Shown piece after piece: positions 55,099 to 63,715 of a stretch of 64,000 nucleotides of DNA. The notes under the pieces were generated by a model. That model was not told the DNA's origin. It worked only from the letters and a program-made list of their open reading frames with translations, and ran no database searches. Where the stretch lies: the NCBI GenBank assembly GCA_024709505.1, contig JANJWP010000005.1, positions 1 through 64,000 on the forward strand, in the 5' to 3' direction. Positions within the stretch are counted from its first letter, which is position 1. Each line of letters opens with the position of its first letter. This DNA is from Candidatus Altimarinota bacterium (GTDB lineage Bacteria; Patescibacteriota; Gracilibacteria; BD1-5; UBA2023). A program made the translations under genes and the position numbers.

Positions 55099-57063
55099 AT
55101 GATAAAACACGTTCCCGTTCCATTCGACCGTTATGGTTCCGATGACTATTTCCGCGTAGCGGAAGGTCTCGCGAACCTATCGGAAAAGCCTTTCCGGGGT
55201 TCTTTGGTCGAAAAGGAAATCGAAACCGGAATCCGCTATTTCGTGAGAAAATACGGCCTCAAAATTTCGGAAATCTTCGATTTCGACACCGTGATCGCAC
55301 GGGTCGAGGCGCGTTCGGAGGAATCTGAAAACGGCCTTTCGGATTTGGGGTTCCTTGTTAAATTCCGAGCGCGCTCCCTTTCTCAAGGGTCCGCGTCCAT
55401 CAAAGACGTCCTCCAAAACGAATTTGAAGCGCTTCTTCGCGAAGGGCCGCTCGCGTATTTTTCGTGGGCGTGTCCGAGGGAGAAAACGGTTCTCGCCGCA
55501 AGCGCCAATGCCGAGCGCGTTTTCGGGCGGGCGCCCGAATCCTTTTCGGCCGGCAGTACCGAATATTTCGAGCTCATCCATCCTGACGACGTGGAAACGG
55601 TGAAAAATGACCTCTCCGAATTTCTCCGTTCCCGGTCTGGCGAATTCGATCTCCACTACCGCATCGTGCAGCCTTCTTGACAGGTTCGTTTCGTCCGCGA
55701 CCATACGCGCGTCATTTACGACGAAGACGGCGAGATGCTCCAATCCTACGGATTCGTCCTTGACGTGACCGACCGCGAAGAATCCCGTTTCGTCATGGAC
55801 GAATACGTTCGGGCCATAGACCAAAGCGCCATCGTTCAAATCGTTGATCGGGAGGGGATGGTCGTGTACGTGAACGACCTGTATCGGAAAGTTTCGGGAG
55901 ACACCCGGGAAATCGTCGGCAAGCCCGTTCGGATTCTTGGGGGACGCAAATACCACGACCAAGAATTTTGGGAAAACCTTTGGTCAACCGTTTTGGAAGG
56001 AAAGATATGGAGCGGCGTCGTTCAGAACCCGCTTCCGAGAGACCCTTCGGAAAGCTATTATGCTTACACCACCATCACGCCCGCTTGCAATGCCCGGGGA
56101 GAATACGACCGTTTTATCGCCATCAAGTTCGACGTGACGCGGTTGAAGGAGGTGGAATCGGCACTCCGTGAAGCCAATGCCCGCTTTGAGAAAATCATCG
56201 ACTCGACTTCGCAGGGGTTTTGGTCCCTCGATCGGGATTTGCGCATTTCGGAGGTGAATTCCTCGCTTTGCCGGATGCTTTGATATTCTCGCGAAGAGCT
56301 TTTAGGAAAGGATCTCCGCGAACTTTTCGACGAAAAGAATCGCGAAATCCTGGAAGCCCAGGCGAAAAACGTCGCGACGACCGATCATCGAAAGTACGAT
56401 CTCGAGATTCTCCGCAAGGATGGAGCTTCGCTCCCCATCATGATCAATGCCACGAGTCTTCGCGCCGAAGACGGAACGTTTTCCGAGGCGGTAGCTTTCG
56501 TCACCGATTCGACGGAAGCCAAGGCCTTCCAAACGCGGCTGTATTTGGCCTCGATTACCGACGAACTCACCCAAACCGGAAATCGGCGACACTTCGACAA
56601 GGAACTCGCCCTCGCATTCGACGATTTGGTTCATTGGCGAATTCCCAATCTTTCCCTCATCGTCCTCGATCTCGACAATTTCAAGCGGATTAACGACAGT
56701 TTTGGGCACGATAACGGGGACAAAGTGCTCCGTTTCATCGGAAACAAGCTCGGCTCGCTTTCGAATTCGAAGTTTTCGGTCTTCCGCCTCGGAGGCGAGG
56801 AGTTCGGAATTCTCGGGAAGGGGATATCGCTCGATTTAATGCGCGAAGTGGCCGAGAGCCTTCGTAAGGACATCCAGCGTTCGCCGGTAGATATCGGGGC
56901 ACAACATCCTTTGCGGATCAGCATCAGCGCATGAGTCGCCTCGCTCGATTCGGCCCAAGCGACTGAACATGCCCCAGTAGACCTCTACCGCTCTGCGGAC
57001 GCGCTCCTATACCTTGCGAAAAATAGCGGGAGGAACAACGTCAAAGCCCAGACGATCATGTAA
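55099..57063 (+). CDS. Multi-PAS diguanylate cyclase (GGDEF), 654 aa
   Basis: Cytoplasmic sensor enzyme predicted to make c-di-GMP. N-terminal ~110 residues unrecognised, then three PAS domains (about residues 115-230, 235-355 and 360-470) and a GGDEF domain: ITDELTQTGNRRHFDKEL, LSLIVLDLDNFKRINDSFGHDNGDKVLRFIG, active-site variant RLGGEEFGIL, and ISA-G-VASLD. No membrane helix. TGA codons 55678 (QPS-G-QVRFVRD), 56281 (CRML-G-YSREELLG, a PAS signature) and 56932 are Gly; the final one restores the GGDEF end ISAGVA. The protein continues past the track ORF to TAA 57061 (ADALLYLAKNSGRNNVKAQ). The GGEEF site is catalytically competent. Confidence 0.92.
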
Positions 57064-57065
57064 CG

Positions 57066-57092
57066 AAAAAGAGCGCTTAGGAGCGCCCTTTT
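57066..57092. terminator. Bidirectional terminator between the GGDEF and zinc-ribbon genes
   Basis: AAAAAGAGCGCT-tagg-AGCGCCCTTTTTC, one mismatch; overlaps the last codons of the minus-strand gene. Confidence 0.75.
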
Positions 57093-57550
57093 TCGATTTC
57101 GGCAAGAAGCTCTTTCGCCATGTCCACGAGACGCTTTTGGTAGAGCGCTTCCCATTTGGCGACATCTTTCGCTTCTTCGTTGGAAACCGCTTCCAGCGAA
57201 TCGAGGCTCGCGAAATAGCGGGCGATTTCTTCGTCTTCTCCCGCGTCGAGAAAAACCGAATGACAGGCCGCGCATTGGTCCACGTGTACCTTGGAAAGGG
57301 CGTATTCGGTTTCCGTCATCGTCGCGCCGCATTTTGGGCATTTGAGGGGTTCGGTACGATCTGGACGATTGTCCCCATAGGAAAACGATTCGAATTTTTC
57401 CTTCGCCGGCATCGAGAGTAGCACGGACATTTCATCGAATTCGAAAAACATTCCGTGGCATTTTTCACAAACGTCGATATGCCGATTGCCGACGGGAATG
57501 GCGACGAATTCTCCGTCGCACGAGGGGCAGCGCCTTTCGTTTAAAGCCAT
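57077..57550 (-). CDS. TFIIB-type zinc-ribbon protein, 157 aa
   Basis: Two zf-TFIIB repeats: CPSCDGEFVAIPVGNRHIDVCEKCHGMFFEFDEM and CPKCGATMTETEYALSKVHVDQCAACHSVFLDAGED, each with two CxxC pairs and the family's GxWFD/E-like end. A helical C-terminal part follows (VAKWEALYQKRLVDMAKELLAEIEKG). Such proteins are small cytoplasmic zinc binders of unclear role, sometimes linked to transcription. ATG 57550; divergent from glyS. No UGA. Confidence 0.85.
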   Translation of the reverse strand: MALNERRCPSCDGEFVAIPVGNRHIDVCEKCHGMFFEFDEMSVLLSMPAKEKFESFSYGDNRPDRTEPLKCPKCGATMTETEYALSKVHVDQCAACHSVFLDAGEDEEIARYFASLDSLEAVSNEEAKDVAKWEALYQKRLVDMAKELLAEIEKGRS

Positions 57551-57624
57551 GTCGGGAAAACGTTGGGTTTAATAAGGGGTTTTGGATCGCAAAGAAGGGG
57601 AGTGGTGCGTGGCTGGTTGGGTTC

Positions 57625-57630
57625 ATCATA
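57625..57630 (-). promoter_or_regulatory. Probable -10 box of the zinc-ribbon gene
   Basis: TATGAT on the minus strand in the divergent gap; no good -35 match. Confidence 0.35.
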
Positions 57631-57662
57631 GCGCATCCCGTGCGAAAAAGAAACGATTCCCG

Positions 57663-57690
57663 TTGAAATTTTTCGCCTTTCCCGTATCCT
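57663..57690 (+). promoter_or_regulatory. Promoter of T-box-glyS
   Basis: TTGAAA, 16-nt spacer, TATCCT. Confidence 0.7.
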
Positions 57691-57696
57691 TTGGGT

Positions 57697-57860
57697 CGTA
57701 AGGTCGTTTCGCGTTTCGAAAAACGTCCGGTTTGGCACCCGGGACGGAAACGTAAAAAGACCGAGAGAGCCGCACTTCACGCGGAACTCGGGTGGAACCG
57801 CTCCGAAACGTCGGAGTCCCGAGGCCCGGACGCCGTCCGAGGGCCTCTTTCTTTTTTTCG
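57697..57860 (+). promoter_or_regulatory. T-box riboswitch leader (glycine)
   Basis: T-box core GGGTGGAACC at 57790-57799; CTCGGG (57787-57792) and CCCGAG (57818-57823) can form the antiterminator, and GAGGCCC (57821-57827) with GGGCCTC (57841-57847) plus TTTCTTTTTTT the competing terminator; the two share bases, as a switch needs. The UGGA bulge matches a UCCA tRNA end, i.e. discriminator U73 as in tRNA-Gly. A GGC codon lies in the loop of the stem GTCCGG..CCGGGAC and is a candidate specifier. Confidence 0.87.
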
Positions 57861-57935
57861 AGAGGGCGTCCGAGACGGATTCGGGCGGATTTTTTTTCGC
57901 GAATTTTTCGCGAATATCCTCTCACCCCTTTTCGT

Positions 57936-59339
57936 ATGGAAATGAAAGATCTGGTTTCTTTCGCAGTAGCGAAAGGCTTCGTTTACCAGGGTTCCGAGAT
58001 TTACGGCGGCCTCGCGAACGCTTGGGATTACGGCCCGAACGGTGCGCTTTTGAAGGAAAACCTTAAAAACCTCTGGATCAAGCATTTCGTCCAGAAGCGC
58101 TCCGACATGGTGCTTTTGGATGCGGCGATCCTCATGAATCCCCAGACCTGGGTGACTTCCGGCCACGTCGGAGGGTTTTCCGATCCGCTCATGGATTGCA
58201 AATCCTGTAAGCAGCGCCTTCGCGCCGACAAGCTCGTCGAAGAATACGTCGAAGCCACCGGAGACGCCGAGATGCCCGCCGAGTGGGCAGGGGAGTCCAC
58301 TCCCGCCGCCAATCTTACGGCCTACATCGCCAAGAAGGGGATCAAGTGTCCCAATTGCGGCGGAACCGATTTCAGCGACATCAAGAAGTTCAACCTCATG
58401 TTTAAGACGTTCCAGGGCGTTACCGAGGATTCCACCGCGACGGTGTACCTCCGTCCCGAAACCGCCCAGGGAATTTTCGTAAACTTTTCCAACGTCGTCC
58501 GGACTTCGCGCAAAAAGGTTCCTTTCGGTATCGCGCAGGTAGGAAAAGCGTTCCGCAACGAAATCACTCCCAAGAACTTCATTTTCCGCACCCGCGAGTT
58601 CGAACAGATGGAAATCGAATTCTTCTGCGAGCCCGAATCGATCGCTCCGGGCAAGCATCTCGAATGGCACGAAGCATGGAAGACCGTCTGCTGGAATTTC
58701 CTCACTAAGACGGTCGGGCTTAAAGAAGATCTGATGCGCTTCCGCAACCACGGACCGGACGAACTGTCGTTCTATTCGGCCGCGACGACCGATATCGAAT
58801 TCTATTTCCCCTTCGGCTGGGGCGAACTGTGGGGAATCGCCGACCGTACCGACTACGACCTTTCGGCCCACATGAAGGAATCCAAAGCCGACCTCGCGTA
58901 TTTCGATCCGTTTACCAACCAGAAATACGTTCCGTTCGTCATCGAACCGTCGCTCGGATTGAACCGCCTCATGCTCGTAACGCTCATTTCGGCCTACGAC
59001 GAAGTCGATTCCGGCGAAGGAAAGCGCGTCGTACTGCGCTTCAAACCCGAAGTGGCTCCGGTAAAGGTGGCCGTCCTTCCGCTCGTGAAAAAGCTCTCCG
59101 AAGAAGCCAAAAAGGTCTACGACCTCCTTTCCGACCACTTCGTCTGCGAATACGACGACGCCGGAGCCATCGGCAAGCGGTACTACCGGATGGACGAAAT
59201 CGGCGTTCCGTTCTCGATCTGCGTCGATTCCGAAAACTTCGAAGCCGGCCAGGTGACCGTCCGCGACCGCGACACCGGACTTCAGGAAACGGTGAAAATG
59301 GACGATCTCGTCGAATACTTCCGAAAGAAGGGGTGCTAA
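57936..59339 (+). CDS. glyS: Glycyl-tRNA synthetase (alpha2 type)
   Basis: Class II synthetase of the homodimeric type, charging all tRNA-Gly, which in this organism should include the UGA-reading tRNA-Gly(UCA). Motifs: FVYQGSEIYGGLANAWDYGPNG, VLRPETAQGIFVNF-like YLRPETAQGIFVNFSNVVRTSRKKVPFGIAQVGKAFRNEITP (motif 2), REFEQMEIEFF, IEPSLGLNRLMLVTLISAY (motif 3), C-terminal anticodon domain (KVAVLPLVKK..DAGAIGKRYYRMDEIGVPFSICVD). Zinc-like CKSC..CPNCGG insertion. 467 aa. Start ATG 57936; the track start lies in the T-box. No UGA codons in this gene. Confidence 0.96.
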   Translation: MEMKDLVSFAVAKGFVYQGSEIYGGLANAWDYGPNGALLKENLKNLWIKHFVQKRSDMVLLDAAILMNPQTWVTSGHVGGFSDPLMDCKSCKQRLRADKLVEEYVEATGDAEMPAEWAGESTPAANLTAYIAKKGIKCPNCGGTDFSDIKKFNLMFKTFQGVTEDSTATVYLRPETAQGIFVNFSNVVRTSRKKVPFGIAQVGKAFRNEITPKNFIFRTREFEQMEIEFFCEPESIAPGKHLEWHEAWKTVCWNFLTKTVGLKEDLMRFRNHGPDELSFYSAATTDIEFYFPFGWGELWGIADRTDYDLSAHMKESKADLAYFDPFTNQKYVPFVIEPSLGLNRLMLVTLISAYDEVDSGEGKRVVLRFKPEVAPVKVAVLPLVKKLSEEAKKVYDLLSDHFVCEYDDAGAIGKRYYRMDEIGVPFSICVDSENFEAGQVTVRDRDTGLQETVKMDDLVEYFRKKGC

Positions 59340-59355
59340 TTCGCGCATTTCCCGA

Positions 59356-59389
59356 AATCCCCCCGCACAAGGCGAGGGGATTTTCAATG
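59356..59389 (+). terminator. Terminator of glyS
   Basis: AATCCCCCCGC-acaag-GCGAGGGGATT followed by TTC. Confidence 0.7.
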
Positions 59390-59394
59390 ACAAT

Positions 59395-59415
59395 GGCTCC
59401 CCGAACAGGATTCGT
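59395..59415 (-). repeat. Duplicate of the 3' end of tRNA-Asn
   Basis: TGGCTCCCCGAACAGGATTCG, identical to the last 21 nt (acceptor, CCA and part of the T arm) of the tRNA-Asn gene at 59607-59681, same orientation, 212 bp apart. The rest of the tRNA is missing. Looks like an attachment-site scar or partial duplication. Confidence 0.7.
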
Positions 59416-59562
59416 TCCTCTCGTCCTCGGCTCCGCCTCGGCCGCTCGGAACGCCTTGCCTACGGAGCCAAATCGTTGGCTCCGTACCGAATCGCCGCAA
59501 GCGGACGATCCGGAAGGCTGCGGTTTCGAATCCCGTTCTTCTCGCACCCATGTTGAAAAACG
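59416..59562. other. Gap with tRNA-like debris
   Basis: No gene. Contains a perfect 8-bp hairpin ACGGAGCC-aaatcgtt-GGCTCCGT (59461-59484) and GGTTTCGAATCCCG..CTCGCACCCA (59522-59550), which resembles the T arm and 3' end of another tRNA on the plus strand, without a matching 5' half. I see no functional tRNA here. Confidence 0.4.
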
Positions 59563-59600
59563 AAAAAGGCCCCGTTCTTGCGAACGAGACCTTTTCTGTT
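59563..59600 (-). terminator. Terminator of tRNA-Asn
   Basis: Minus strand AGGTCTCGTTC-gcaa-GAACGGGGCCT followed by TTTTCGTTTTT. Confidence 0.75.
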
Positions 59601-59606
59601 TTTCAA

Positions 59607-59681
59607 TGGCTCCCCGAACAGGATTCGAACCTGTGACCCACCGGTTAACAGCCGGTTGCTCTACCGCTGAGCTATCGAGGA
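59607..59681 (-). tRNA. tRNA-Asn (anticodon GUU), CCA encoded
   Basis: 75 nt. Acceptor TCCTCGA/TCGGGGA with G discriminator, D arm GCTCAGCGGTAGAGC, anticodon arm ACCGG-CTGTTAA-CCGGT, variable GGGTC, T arm ACAGG-TTCGAAT-CCTGT, and encoded CCA. Own promoter (59710-59737) and terminator. The plus-strand ORF over it (RTGFEPVTHRLTAGCSTAELS) is the usual false translation of an antisense tRNA. Confidence 0.97.
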
Positions 59682-59709
59682 ATACGGCATCTTCTTTCGA
59701 AGCGGGCGC

Positions 59710-59737
59710 ATACTAAAGAAAATGCCAAGCAAGTCAA
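59710..59737 (-). promoter_or_regulatory. Promoter of tRNA-Asn
   Basis: Minus strand TTGACT, 16-nt spacer, TAGTAT. Confidence 0.75.
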
Positions 59738-59975
59738 AATTTTTTGCGGGCGTTTTTTCCACGTCTCCGCCCATGCATCCATCTACGACGGGGGAGGGGA
59801 TTCGATTTTTGAAAAAAATATGTTCAAAAATACCCGCTTCCGTCCGTATCCGGTGCGAAAAACCCCATAAAACACCCGTTTTTTGAAAAATACCGTTTCC
59901 GCATCCCAAAGCCAAAAAATCAGGTAAATATCCGGTTTTTCCCTTCCTGTTCAGACGAAACCCCATAAAAATCAT
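59738..59975. repeat. AT-rich gap with a 13-bp direct repeat
   Basis: No gene. AAACCCCATAAAA occurs at 59860-59872 and 59958-59970; runs such as GAAAAATACCG and AAATATCCGG recur between. Distinctly richer in A/T than the rest of the window. Purpose unknown. Confidence 0.5.
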
Positions 59976-60002
59976 TTGCGTCCCCTTTTTTCCGCGTATA
60001 AT
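59976..60002 (+). promoter_or_regulatory. Promoter of hup
   Basis: TATAAT at 59997-60002 with TTGCGT 15 nt upstream. Confidence 0.6.
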
Positions 60003-60036
60003 CGGTTCGGTTATATCTCTAACCTCATAACCGCAT

Positions 60037-60309
60037 ATGAAGAAGCAGGATTTCATCAAGGAGGTCTCCGCTAAGGCAGGTCTCAGCCAAGACGCCGTTA
60101 CCAAGTCGCTCAACACCATGATCGACGTTATTACCGCTCAGCTCAAGAAGGGCGGAGAAGTTAACGTTACTGGTTTCGGTGCGTTCAAGGTTTCCCAGCG
60201 CGCTGCTCGCAATGGTGTTAACCCGAAGACTCGCCAGAAGATCACCATCAAGGCAATGAAGTCCCCGGTTTTCCGCGCGGGCAAAACCCTCAAGGAAGCC
60301 GTTCGCTAA
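60037..60309 (+). CDS. hup: HU-family DNA-binding protein
   Basis: Histone-like nucleoid protein, 90 aa. MKKQDFIKEVSAKAGLSQDAVTKSLNTMID, then the beta-arm region VNVTGFGAFKVSQRAARNGVNPKTRQKITIKAMKSPVFRAGKTLKEAV, containing the HU signature (GFGxFxxxxRxxRxGxNPxT). ATG 60037. Codon use is noticeably different from neighbours (GTT, GCT, AAG frequent), typical of a highly expressed gene. No UGA. Confidence 0.98.
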   Translation: MKKQDFIKEVSAKAGLSQDAVTKSLNTMIDVITAQLKKGGEVNVTGFGAFKVSQRAARNGVNPKTRQKITIKAMKSPVFRAGKTLKEAVR

Positions 60310-60326
60310 TTCACGCGATAGGAAGA

Positions 60327-60350
60327 GGGCCCCGCAAGGGGCTTTTCTTT
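60327..60350 (+). terminator. Terminator of hup
   Basis: GGCCCC-gcaa-GGGGCTTTTCTTTT; GNRA tetraloop. Confidence 0.8.
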
Positions 60351-60357
60351 TGCTTTT

Positions 60358-60386
60358 TTGACTTTCCCTTCGCATTGCGATACACT
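60358..60386 (+). promoter_or_regulatory. Promoter of the RsbW-like gene
   Basis: TTGACT, 17-nt spacer, TACACT. Confidence 0.7.
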
Positions 60387-60414
60387 TAGGGCAAGTGTTT
60401 CCTTACGCTTCGGA

Positions 60415-60966
60415 ATGGACTCAGGGCTCCAGGTTGACATCTCGCAACTCGAATATCAGGATCTCCTCGATTTCGCGAACCGGAACATTCCCAATCCCGG
60501 GGAGTTCGACCTTTACCTTACCTTCCAGGCGGATTACGGGCAATCCAAGATGATTCGTGATCTCATCCTCTTCCTTTTCGAGCGCAATTCCATCGAGGTT
60601 CCCTGGAAAAACCGCTTCGCCCTCATTTCCGACGAACTCGTCAACAATTCCATCGAATACGGCAGCATGCCCTTGGATAAGAACGGCTTCTTCATCGGAT
60701 TCAAAACCGAATGAACCAAACTCAACGTCGTACTTGAGGTGCGGGATACCGGCCGCGGACTCGAAGCCAAGAGCAGCAAAGAAATGGAAGAACTTCGCAA
60801 GCTCAAAGAAATCCAAGGATTCGACGGCTATCTCTGAAAACGTGGCCGCGGACTCTTTCAAATGATTACCAAACTCGTTGACGAACTCTATTTCCGAGAC
60901 AACGATGACGGATGACTTACCGTTGGAATACGGAAAACCCTCGAAAAACAGTCCGTCTCCGCGTAA
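60415..60966 (+). CDS. RsbW-like histidine-kinase-fold ATPase (anti-sigma/serine kinase type), 183 aa
   Basis: Stand-alone GHKL ATPase domain as in the anti-sigma factors RsbW/SpoIIAB. N box FALISDELVNNSIEYGSM, G1 box VLEVRDTGRGLEA, G2 box YL-G-KRGRGLFQMITKLVDEL, end strand GG-G-LTVGIRK. Three TGA codons (60712, 60835, 60913) cut it in the track; two fall in or next to ATP-lid glycines. Start ATG 60415 (MDSGLQVDISQLEY). No partner anti-anti-sigma or alternative sigma gene is in the window, so its target is unknown. Confidence 0.85.
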
Positions 60967-60985
60967 GGCTCTGAAATTATGGAAT

Positions 60986-61015
60986 AAGAAAACCCCCGGT
61001 CTTCCGGGGGTTTTC

Positions 61016-61018
<3 letters not shown>
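60986..61018. terminator. Bidirectional terminator between the RsbW-like gene and obg
   Basis: AAGAAAACCCCCGG-tctt-CCGGGGGTTTTCTT; touches the obg stop codon. Confidence 0.92.
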
Positions 61019-62416
<1,398 letters not shown>

Positions 62417-62459
62417 TCAAAAAAGAAAGGCGCGTGAACGGCGCCAAGATACGTCCGAG

Positions 62460-62487
62460 AGTGTACCCGTTCCCGCACGATTTTCAA
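62460..62487 (-). promoter_or_regulatory. Promoter of obg
   Basis: Minus strand TTGAAA, 16-nt spacer, TACACT. Confidence 0.7.
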
Positions 62488-62494
62488 ATTCGAT

Positions 62495-62522
62495 TTGGCA
62501 TTCCGGCCTTTTCCGATATATT
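62495..62522 (+). promoter_or_regulatory. Promoter of rpmG
   Basis: TTGGCA, 16-nt spacer, TATATT. Confidence 0.7.
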
Positions 62523-62535
62523 TCCCCCGTTCTTT

Positions 62536-62570
62536 TTGAAAGGAGCCCGGGCTTTCTCCGGCTCCGGTAC
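62536..62570 (+). promoter_or_regulatory. Leader hairpin of rpmG
   Basis: GGAGCCCGG-gctttct-CCGGCTCC in the ~58-nt leader; it encloses the only AAAGGAG, which is 40 nt upstream of the ATG and so cannot be the ribosome site. Confidence 0.45.
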
Positions 62571-62586
62571 CTAATTTCAAACCATC

Positions 62587-62763
62587 ATGGCAAAGGGAAA
62601 GCGCACCTACATGTCCTGCATCTCGACCGAATCGGGCATCATGGGATACATCACCACCGTTCAGAAGAAGAATTTCGCGGCCGGCGAAAAACTCGAACTC
62701 CGCAAATACGATAAAAAGCTCCGCAAACACGTCGTTTTCAAGCTTAAGGAAACCAAGCACTAG
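62587..62763 (+). CDS. rpmG: 50S ribosomal protein L33 (zinc-free type)
   Basis: 58 aa, too short for the ORF track. MAKGKRTYMSCISTESGIMGYITTVQ, then LELRKYDKKLRKHVVFKLKETKH, matching L33 (MAKGKR start, LELRKYD..LRKH..KETK end). The zinc-ribbon cysteines are missing, so it is the C-minus form. ATG 62587, stop TAG, then a strong terminator. Divergent from obg. Confidence 0.9.
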   Translation: MAKGKRTYMSCISTESGIMGYITTVQKKNFAAGEKLELRKYDKKLRKHVVFKLKETKH

Positions 62764-62783
62764 TCGTTCGTTTCAAAGCGGCA

Positions 62784-62814
62784 GAAAACCCCCGGTTCGT
62801 CCGGGGGTTTTCTT
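62784..62814 (+). terminator. Terminator of rpmG
   Basis: AAAACCCCCGG-ttcgt-CCGGGGGTTTTCTT; nearly the same sequence as the terminator at 60986. Confidence 0.92.
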
Positions 62815-62851
62815 AAGGCATCTCGAGCTTTTAAAAGACTGCCGCGAAAAA

Positions 62852-63238
62852 TTATGCCGCGGCTTTGAATTGGGAATCGTTGGCCGGTTCGGTGCCGTCC
62901 AAGATGGCGCCGATGTTGCTTGCGGTTTCCGCCTTGAGGACGACCAATGATTCGCGGTATCGAATTCCGCGATCCTTTACCATGGTTTCGACCCGAAGGG
63001 AATCGAGTTGCCCACGGACGGTTCCGTAATTTTCCGCGAGGGCGAAGGCGATTTCCTTCCGCACTTTCGCATCGCCTTTGACTGCTTCCACGTATTCGGC
63101 GGGAAGGTCGTAGTTTGCGGCCACGCGTTCGAAGAACGCGTCAACGGAACCCATCTTGTCGAGCTGTTCGGCGGTTTGTGCGCGGAGATCTTCTTGATTG
63201 GGGGAGCCGAAGTGGCTTTCGAGAACATTGCTTGCCAT
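62852..63238 (-). CDS. Hypothetical helical protein, 128 aa
   Basis: Unrecognised. Begins MASNVLESHFGSPNQEDLRAQTAEQL; acidic, all-helical by composition, with VEAVKGDAKVRKEIAFALAENYG and a repeated Arg/Glu pattern; no membrane helix, no cysteine. Downstream of the 63280-63588 gene on the same strand (41-nt gap), so possibly cotranscribed. No UGA; stop TAA/TAG-type. Function unknown. Confidence 0.6.
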   Translation of the reverse strand: MASNVLESHFGSPNQEDLRAQTAEQLDKMGSVDAFFERVAANYDLPAEYVEAVKGDAKVRKEIAFALAENYGTVRGQLDSLRVETMVKDRGIRYRESLVVLKAETASNIGAILDGTEPANDSQFKAAA

Positions 63239-63279
63239 GGGAAAAATGGGATGGATATTGGTTTTTCTTTTACCCGACG

Positions 63280-63588
63280 TTAGGGGGTTCGGTTTTGGGA
63301 TTTTTTGAATTCTTCGAGGTCATTCCGGACGTTTCTCGCGACGATTTCATGATTGTGGGCCGAGAGGTCTTGGGCAAGTCACGATACGGCGTTCGCAAGA
63401 AGGAGGCATTTTTGTTCCTCCACGGCTTCACGGTTGCGCTTGATGCGCTCCGCGATTTTCGGCCAGTCCGCTAGGATGGTTATCCGGCGTTCTTCCGTAA
63501 GGCAGGCGAATATCCGCTCCACTTCCGGACGGTCGTCCTCGTGGATGGCGGAAATTTCCATGAGCCGGATGAGTTCGGTGTTCGGCAT
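63280..63588 (-). CDS. Small hypothetical protein, 102 aa, paralog of the 52849-53289 protein
   Basis: Unrecognised. TGA 63379-63381 (LANAVS-G-LAQDLSAHN) extends the track ORF to TAA 63280. Of several ATGs I choose 63588 (MPNTELIRLMEISAIHEDD): the promoter at 63639-63668 places the transcript start downstream of the longer start codons, and the alignment with the paralogue begins here. Shared core: VERIFACLTEERRITILADWPKIAERI against LERIFSALLPERQVEILDHWPKYLDKL. A single helical domain of ~75 aa plus a charged tail. Function unknown. Confidence 0.65.
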
Positions 63589-63638
63589 CGGGAGGAATTC
63601 TTGATACGTGGTTCCGTCGTCGTTTCCGCGACTTTTCC

Positions 63639-63668
63639 ATACTACCATACCGCCCCAGGCGTTGCCAA
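63639..63668 (-). promoter_or_regulatory. Promoter of the 63280-63588 gene
   Basis: Minus strand TTGGCA, 18-nt spacer, TAGTAT. Confidence 0.5.
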
Positions 63669-63715
63669 TATTTTCCCGCATTCTCCCTTGACGGTTTTGC
63701 GAAGAAGAGGGGAAG

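Noticed and set aside
53299-55110. 603-aa minus-strand ORF
   Set aside because: Most of it is antisense to the rnhB-queH fusion; only the last 98 codons (from 53595) look real, with their own promoter.
59461-59550. Second functional tRNA (plus strand)
   Set aside because: T arm and 3' end look tRNA-like, but the T stem has a mismatch, the CCA is out of register and no matching 5' acceptor strand exists.
59530-59716. Protein RTGFEPVTHRLTAGCSTAELS on the plus strand
   Set aside because: Antisense translation of the tRNA-Asn gene.
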